Below are positions 57,809-64,000 of a DNA stretch of 64,000 bases, one piece after another. The notes beneath the pieces were generated by a model. It had not been told where the DNA came from. It searched no databases and worked only from the letters and a program-made list of their open reading frames with translations. Where the stretch lies: contig OX291549.1 in assembly GCA_946406115.1 (NCBI GenBank), forward strand, positions 20,979,901-21,043,900, given 5' to 3'. A program made the translations under genes and the position numbers. Every line of letters starts with the position of its first letter. Positions within the stretch are counted from its first letter, which is position 1. This DNA is from Apoda limacodes. Its lineage: Eukaryota > Arthropoda > Insecta > Lepidoptera > Limacodidae.

Positions 57809-58780
57809 TTAAAAAGTAGTATGTATGTCTTGCCTGGTTTGTATACTTGTAAGAATAAAACTGTCTCTAGTGGTATCTAGCTTCTGTTCCGCAAACAGAT
57901 AACATAGCCTCGTTACGAGCTTGACGCGCCGTTTTACTGCCTGTGTGTTGTAAAGAAATTTTTCAATTTCATACGCGGTAGCTAGATTTTGCAGCTCACC
58001 TCTCATCTGTTGAGTTGCTTTGCCAGATCGTCTCGATGTTTCTATTATGGGAATCTCATCTTCATCAGATGTGTCAGAAAAACTGTCAGATGCCCAAACT
58101 ATCGCTAGGGTAGATGAAGAAGGGCTTGGAGTAGGTACCGAAAGATTTCTTTACAAACTCATCATATCTCATCATTCGTTTTCTTACCTCATTACGCTGG
58201 ATAGATTCTATCATCACCTTATTCACAGAATATACATTTCGCGATAATTTCTTTGGTCTTTTAAGAAGTTTTCCTAGGCCACAGGCACTTTCAATACATA
58301 TTTGCATACTGCTCTCGATACACTCTTATAAGTTGCTATATCAAACCACTTCCTCTGAGAATCCTCGTAGAACTTTTTGTATCACTGCGAAATTTTTTTT
58401 ACACTCTTATACTTATTGTTATACGATATCAGCCTTGCGACGACTTGTTGGTGATTAATCTTTGGAAAAGACGCTAGGTTTTATATTTTTTCAATGTTAA
58501 TAGCAATTATCTCACATAAGTCTTTGACTAAAGGGTATTTGCCATTATTGAAATGAAGAGTATTGTTTCTTATACACAAGTAATATTTAATCACATCACA
58601 ATACGTAAGTAATATACTACTACTTAGTTTTAACGAATCGCCAAACACAGGACACCGCAAATCTTTCCGTGTGAATAGGAATATTTTATGAATATATGTA
58701 AGAAATTTTCTCAAAGTGGAATTATCTTCAGCTCGAATTTCTGAAATTTTACTTAAAAACAATGCACTCACATGCAACAT
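57809..58780 (-). pseudogene. Decayed protein gene, unnamed insect multi-copy family
   Basis: From the ATG at 58780 the minus strand encodes ~100 residues ('FLTYIHKIFLFTRKDLRCPV', 'LLTYCDVIKYYLCIRN', 'LVKDLCEIIAINIEKI'). It then continues in the same phase through a TAA ('NLASFPKINHQQVVARLISY'), a TGA ('YKKFYEDSQRKWFDIAT') and a TAG ('ENFLKDQRNYREMYI'). Next it moves by one frame ('VMIESIQRNEVRKRMMRYDE', 'FVKKSFG') and returns to the first ('VPTPSPSSST', 'SDSFSDTSDEDEIPIIETSR', 'GELQNLATAY') to a stop at 57809. The charged, acidic linker and these motifs recall an uncharacterised, multi-copy insect protein family I know only from memory. No transposase signature or terminal repeats were seen. 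With at least three stops and two compensating shifts it cannot make the full protein. Confidence 0.6.
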
Positions 58781-59492
58781 AAGACCTTAACGAACTTAAA
58801 GATATCATGTTTATGACAAAAAGTTACGAAATTACTTTAATTTGCGGGTAAAATTTAAAACTTAAAAGGTAAGATTTCTGTAAATTATGTTTAAAGTGCG
58901 CCACCTGAAGATGAAGTCGCAGATTTTTAATTTTTCACACAGGGGAAGCTTTCCTATAGGCTCATCGATTAATGACACAGGAGATTTTTTTTTTGCCAAA
59001 TTCACTCCACCATACAATACAATATTATTTATTGCACAGTTAAAAAATACACAACAAAATAACACCAGAAGAAATAGCTCAATAAGGCAGCCTTATCGCT
59101 AAAAAACGATCTCTACCGGGCAACCTACGGTATAAAGGATCATAAGTAAAATTATAAGGAAGAATAAAGAATATTACAATATACATATATACCTATGTAC
59201 TGACTATAAAGATAAAAAAACATATACATACTGATATAAATACTTAAACAAATACATAAAAGAAATGGTTATATAATATAAATACTTAAACATACATACA
59301 AAAAAATAACCAAAAGTTGGTCAAAACCAAAGAAAATTAGGAAGTAGTAAGTAAGTAACAAGATTTTAATGAATTCTTGAAAACAGGTAGTGACTGTAGA
59401 CTGTAGACGCCTTTAACAGTAAAAAAACGATTTTAAAAATTAGTATTGTGTCCAGGTGTTTTAAAAAGAAGACGTATATTATAGTTATTTAT
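58781..59492. other. Nothing recognised
   Basis: AT-rich, with overlapping frames on both strands at 58862-59102 and no features. A poly-'aatacttaaac'-like imperfect repeat occurs at 59220-59300. Confidence 0.4.
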
Positions 59493-59638
59493 AGTGCAAC
59501 AAACTTTTCTGATCCGGTGGTCAGAAATCAAAATTGTTGTCGTCTTATTGAAACAGTGTGAACTTACAATGACTCTAAAGACACTATAGTATTGCGACCA
59601 AACAATCAAGGCCAGAAGGTCAAAAAAGTTTGTTGCAA
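59493..59638. mobile_element. 146 bp MITE, 'gcaacaaacttttctga' termini
   Basis: The left end 'agtgcaacaaacttttctga' is mirrored by the right end 'ggtcaaaaaagtttgttgc'. The interior matches 52308-52440 and, weakly, 29444-29552. Confidence 0.8.
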
Positions 59639-60344
59639 AGTAAGTAAGTATAAATTAAACTAAAATTAGGATCAGAATTAAAATTAAGGAAGTCGTTGCT
59701 TTGCATCTCAAATAATAATTCATGTTGGTACAAGTAGTTTAATAGGTTTTTGAGTAAACCGAAATTGTCGATGTAGATCTTCCGGTTTAACTTTGAACAG
59801 GCCCCTTTCCTGAATATAACAATACATTACGTGTTAACAAATAACAATAGAAAAAACGACAAACGTAGGTGCTTATAAATAATGCTGTAGGAACTTACAT
59901 ACATAGCCTAACCTAAATGCAGTTTACAAACTGCATTACAAATATGCAGCCCCTTGCTCTTGACAGTGAAAGACTGAAAAAATAAACAAAACGAAAAGGC
60001 CTTTGTATAACCGAATTTGTATTTTCCCAATCCAAGCAGCGTAAGTTGAACCTACTTCCATTACACACATTGCGTCCACAGGTGCAGCCAGAAAGGACTC
60101 AACAGCCTTTGAAAAGTTTAACTGAAGCTGCATTTGCATAATACTTCCATTATTTTTTCCTGACCTTCATTCTGGAACGTGAGAATATGGGCCAAGTTCA
60201 GGGTTACAAATGCACTTATTGTGTCCCCAACAATAAGTGCAGTGCAGTAGGTACTCTCGTTTCCGACATGTGCGTACGTGTTAAGGGGTATGTTCCTTTC
60301 AATTCGGTTTTCGTATAAATACCTTGCGATATTTCTGATGTCTG
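59639..60344. other. Unassigned; possible coding relic at 60130-60344 (-)
   Basis: On the minus strand ~73 codons are open from near 60346 ('TYAHVGNESTYCTALIVGDT', 'SAFVTLNLAHILTFQNEGQE') to TAA. A second frame follows (59936-60139, 'SKAVESFLAAPVDAMCVME'). A 'tatttttgtttcag'-like acceptor is suggested twice. The reading is protein-like but matches no family I can name. Confidence 0.3.
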
Positions 60345-60575
60345 TACTAATATTATAAATGCGTAAATTTGGATGAATGGATGTTTGTTACTCAATCACA
60401 TCAGAATGGCTGAACGGATCTGGATGAAATTCTTTTTGTCTCGGAAAATGCTAAAGTTCTCGCTGGAATAACTTTGCCAAATTCTACTTGAATAAACTAT
60501 AGCCACAGATAAGCTTGCTCTAGCTATCAAGGAGTTGTATAAATCCAGCCGCCGATAAGCAAATTTAGGAGCCGC
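60345..60575 (-). repeat. 'tagcttttgcccgcg' repeat, reverse copy
   Basis: Starts 'gtactaatattataaatgcg', includes 'atggctgaacggatctggat', 'gaaattctttttgt', 'ataaatccagccgccgataa' and 'ggagccgctgg'. This is the mirror order of forward copies. Confidence 0.75.
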
Positions 60576-63010
60576 TGGTAACATAGTAACCATTCATACG
60601 TAAGAATAATCTATACTCGTTCGAGAAAATTCAAGTTCGAATATGTACTTAATAGTTGAATATAATATTATATTTGGTTTGTAGTTTTACAAAGAGTAAC
60701 TATTCGATGCTCGCAATAAACCAGTTTTGTAATTTGTTTGTAATTCGTTTCTCTTGACGACTCAAACGTGTTCTTAGAAACCTGAGGGAGGCTTTGAAGA
60801 AAACATACCATAAACTCCCATTCGTTTTTTCAATAGTTATGATACAATTTTTGTAGCTATGAAGTAAATGAAGAGTTTTGTAGCTAAATCACAGAATAGG
60901 GAACCTTATCTCGATGGTCTAGAAGACAAATGTGCTAAGTGCAAAATTTTACATTTTTAACAATTAAATGCCAAATGTACTAAAAAAGCATGCTCTACCG
61001 TTTGCTCTGGTTAAAATAACACAATTCCATCTCTTTCAGCCCAAATTGTAAGTGTAAGTACATTTGTATTAAGTGACATCAACTCAAAAAAGTTAATGAC
61101 AGTTAATTACCATCATAAAAATATCAAAACACGTTTAATGATTCTTAAGTATTTTATTTGTGTGCATCGCGATACACGAAAAATCTAAGTATATTTACGA
61201 TTTTTGACTTTCAATAATATTCGGTTCTCAATTATATTAAGTGATTATTATTACTTCAAGAGAACGATGAAAAACAGTTTAAGTGATATTGTTGTAGCTG
61301 GCACAGGCCCAGATACATGGTAATAAATTGTGATTGCAGCAAGTGTGACTGAAAATGATAGAAAAGGCCTTTGTCACGATTTTTGGAAACTCAGAGTTAG
61401 TAGTTATAAAACACGCAAATAGTCAACGAAAAAAAATTTTTGAATTTGGAACAAGCATGAATTGTACAAATTATTTACAAAAACAAATAAAACGTGTTGC
61501 AAGTATCTTACTGGCTGGCTAAATGGAGATATTAAGAAAAAAACATATACCCCGGAAATTCTAGTTGGTCGTTTTCTATTGAACGTAACTAATTGTTTTA
61601 ATTGTCATTGTGGTTTTTGTTTTATGTCATTGTTCTCTTATCACTTGGTAATAAATATTTATATAGTAACTGAAAAGTAAGTAAGATATAGTACTTTTTA
61701 TTTTATCGCAGTCAATTACTCTTTTTAATTAGAATCTTTTTAATTTAATTAGAATACTCTAATTTTGACAATACGTGAAATAAAAATAACATCTCGGTTC
61801 TTCGTGACCCTCGCTCAAGTCAGGATTCTACTCTAGCATCTTTCGCTGCTCTCGGGATCCAACTTAATCCCTCGAATTAAATTCCCTTTTTTCACTTGTT
61901 GTATAATCGACTATTGTTGGAAATTTTAATCTTTAAATACACGGCTAGCGTAAAACATATGAGTGTAGAATTTTTATTACTAGACAATGATATAGAAAAG
62001 CTCGAAAACAAAACGAAAGGACACAAGAGTAGTTGAAAGTAGGTAGGTAACTTCCGCATACGCTTAGAGATAGTTCATCGACTGAAATTTTTACAAAACT
62101 CGTAAAAGAGCACTGTTTGAGGAACATTTAAATATAAAATTAATTTTATTATCATCGAACGCTATGTCAGTTATTTTATACCTACTTATTCTAATAATAA
62201 TTTATTTTTTATCTAGTATCTATAATTATGTATTCATTTATGTATTTATGTAATTATTTTATTTGTTTTTGAATGTATATGTGTATCTAATTATATTGTT
62301 ATTAAATTTCATTTGTTATTAATTAGTATTCTGTAGAAAAAACTTTGCTGTACAAGCACTTGCCAACTTTTTTTTGGAAATTTATTCTTTCTCTGGGTTG
62401 CGGGTAGAAATCTCTGGCAGAGATATGTACGCCCTTTGTACTATTTTTTGTTTGTTTTTTTTTTGTATAATAAAGGATTAAAATAAAATAATATATAGGT
62501 ATACTGCAAATCAATTCTGTCAATATCACCAGCACCACACATGAAGCGTTTGTGAATCATATACAAACATATATATATTTATATATAAACATTTTATTTA
62601 AATGCAAGTTCAGAGTCCGCAGAATTTGTTTCCATTCAGAGTTTAATTTTAGTGACGACGAACTTTTTGTCCATGTGCCCTTCAGTGGTGGTCAGTGAAT
62701 AAAACATTGACCTTAACAACTGATTGTATAAGGTCAATCACCTCAAGGAAATTTAGACAACTTAAATACATGCAGATATGTTTGAATACGTATCGTTTGT
62801 GGATCGTATTGGGTAAGGGATTCGCAAAAATTCCGGGGGTTATTCAACTTAAAACATAAAGAACTTTGTATACTATATGTATTAAAAAAGGTAGTTCTCA
62901 AAGAGTTCAGTGCACTGACGACTTTGCCCTGTTTATTTTTGGGCATTGTCAGCATATGAACCCTAACCTAACCTAACATTCTTTCTACTAACATTTTTTG
63001 CCCATATACG
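60576..63010. other. Nothing recognised
   Basis: AT-rich DNA; short frames (61462, 61945, 62323, 62743) without features. Confidence 0.45.
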
Positions 63011-63232
63011 AAATGGTCATTAGTGTATAGTGCCGTTTCAGAGGAACTTTCTCCCGCAAACGCTAAGTTTGTTGAATGAGCTCCCTGCCAAGGTTTTCTC
63101 TAAGGACTACAATATAGGGTTCTTCAACGTAGAATTTAGAGGAATTTTCAAAAATCGACTTGTGGTGGTGGTGGTGACCGCTTACTAACAGGCGGACCGT
63201 TAGCTTGTTTGCCACCTTAGTAGTATAAAAAT
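63011..63232 (+). mobile_element. LINE family 2, 3' end copy
   Basis: 'gccgtttcagaggaactttc', 'gaatgagctccctgccaagg', 'ttttctctaaggactacaat' match 56930-57010. After a ~60 bp diverged or deleted part, 'gtgaccgcttactaacaggc' to 'ttagtagtataaaaa' match the 3' end at 57105-57160. Strongly 5' truncated. A (GGT)n run occurs at 63162-63174. Confidence 0.85.
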
Positions 63233-64000
63233 TTAAAAAATAGGAATTATTTTTTAGTACCTACTAAACCAATGAATATTCATATTCTGAATTTAAGTCA
63301 TTTTGGTCCAAAAATCATAAACTTCCCAAACTTTAATAAAGTATTTTTATTAAAGTATACTTTTAAACAACATTTTTGAATCGTCAAATTTCCCTTTTGG
63401 TGTTATCAACTTTACCACCAGTTTGGAATGATTTTAAAAACTACAGTGCCACCTATCGAATCCTAGCATAATAGTATGGCCTTTTTAAAAATAAGTGGAT
63501 TCTTTACTCTGTGGTCATAATCATATAGATACGAAACGGAGTGTACTGTGAGGCTACTAAATAACTAAAGTATATTCCACTCACTACACTGATAGTTCTG
63601 GTAAATAATGATATGGAAAGCATTCTTAATTTACGCCAACCTCTGGACTGCGTTCGAATCTCCATGTTATAATACTAACCCGAGAATAACCAACGGTAAT
63701 CGGTGTTTTATCGTTATTCTATACAAACAAATATCAAACAGTATAAACTATTCTCGACATTGGTGTAAGTGGTGTTCTATATTTTGAATTTTCTAAACGG
63801 CCTTACCAACACTAGACTTCCGAATGGCCCTCAGAGAAATTATGTATGTGTTCAGTAGTGTAGTAGGTACATATACATACGTACATACCTACGTACGTTT
63901 ATTACACCAGCGAACATAGGTACAACTCTCGCTTTCGATTTGTCGGTCAATTGTGGAAAGTATTTAACTGTGGAAACACCTTTTAAGCGGCATCTTCAAC
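63233..64000. other. Nothing recognised
   Basis: AT-rich sequence to the window end; a (TACG/TACC)-rich simple stretch near 63868-63900. Confidence 0.45.

Noticed and set aside
58086..58307. Two-frame switch 'RNEVRKRMM' with a possible GT donor as a tiny intron
   Set aside because: An 'aatgag|gtaaga' donor and a 'tag' acceptor could be drawn, but the translation through the region fits compensating frameshifts in a dead gene better, given the other in-frame stops.
1..64000. CRISPR arrays, operons, riboswitches and prokaryotic features
   Set aside because: The splice acceptor, SINEs, LINEs and MITEs show eukaryotic nuclear DNA. The only regular array has 66 bp units without unique spacers.

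Overview
The window looks like gene-poor, AT-rich nuclear DNA from an insect, most likely a moth or butterfly. Three things support this. The only convincing host gene is a eukaryotic one with a spliced exon (the last coding exon of Ran GTPase, minus strand, 54550-54765). The dispersed repeats carry motifs I associate with lepidopteran genomes (tRNA-derived SINEs ending in TTTATTTATT, the 'tagcttttgcccgcg' repeat, the 'ggccaagtgcgagtcg / gggttccgt' repeat, and 'gaagtcgg' elements). The non-LTR reverse transcriptases and mariner/hAT remnants are of types common in insects. The lepidopteran assignment rests on memory of these motifs, not on a search.

Layout. 1-9 kb: unassigned AT-rich sequence, one copy of an unnamed ~0.6 kb repeat (R1), a perfect short hairpin, a terminal-inverted-repeat element next to an internally deleted hAT transposon, and LINE tails. 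9-13.3 kb: a 924 bp fold-back element with a SINE in its loop, then a 66 bp minisatellite of about 17 units, then degenerate repeats with a second R1 copy. 13-27 kb: mostly unassigned DNA with two copies of a TTAA-flanked MITE, two other MITEs, a (CA)n tract, GC-rich islands and a fold-back element built from palindromic sub-repeats. 27-33 kb: two further large fold-back elements and a tail-to-tail SINE pair. 35-47 kb: a dead mariner, two ~1.1 kb repeat copies each interrupted by a different later insertion, two more SINEs, hairpin-headed elements and the third R1 copy. 47-52 kb: largely empty. 52-57 kb: a retroposed insertion, a 5'-truncated LINE lying against the 3' end of the Ran exon, the Ran exon itself, and a second, frameshifted LINE upstream of it. 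57.8-58.8 kb: a decayed protein-coding gene. 59-64 kb: a MITE, repeat fragments and unassigned DNA.

There is no operon or gene system here. Apart from Ran, everything with coding character is mobile-element debris or a pseudogene, and most open frames of 60-110 codons are chance frames or shadows of repeats. I did not find a convincing new biological system. The most unusual observations are: two target-site-flanked insertions that share the same ~210 bp 5' part but have unrelated 3' parts; a minisatellite whose 66 bp period keeps both strands open; several fold-back elements able to form long hairpin RNA; and a Ran terminal exon whose partner exons are not visible in the 9 kb upstream.
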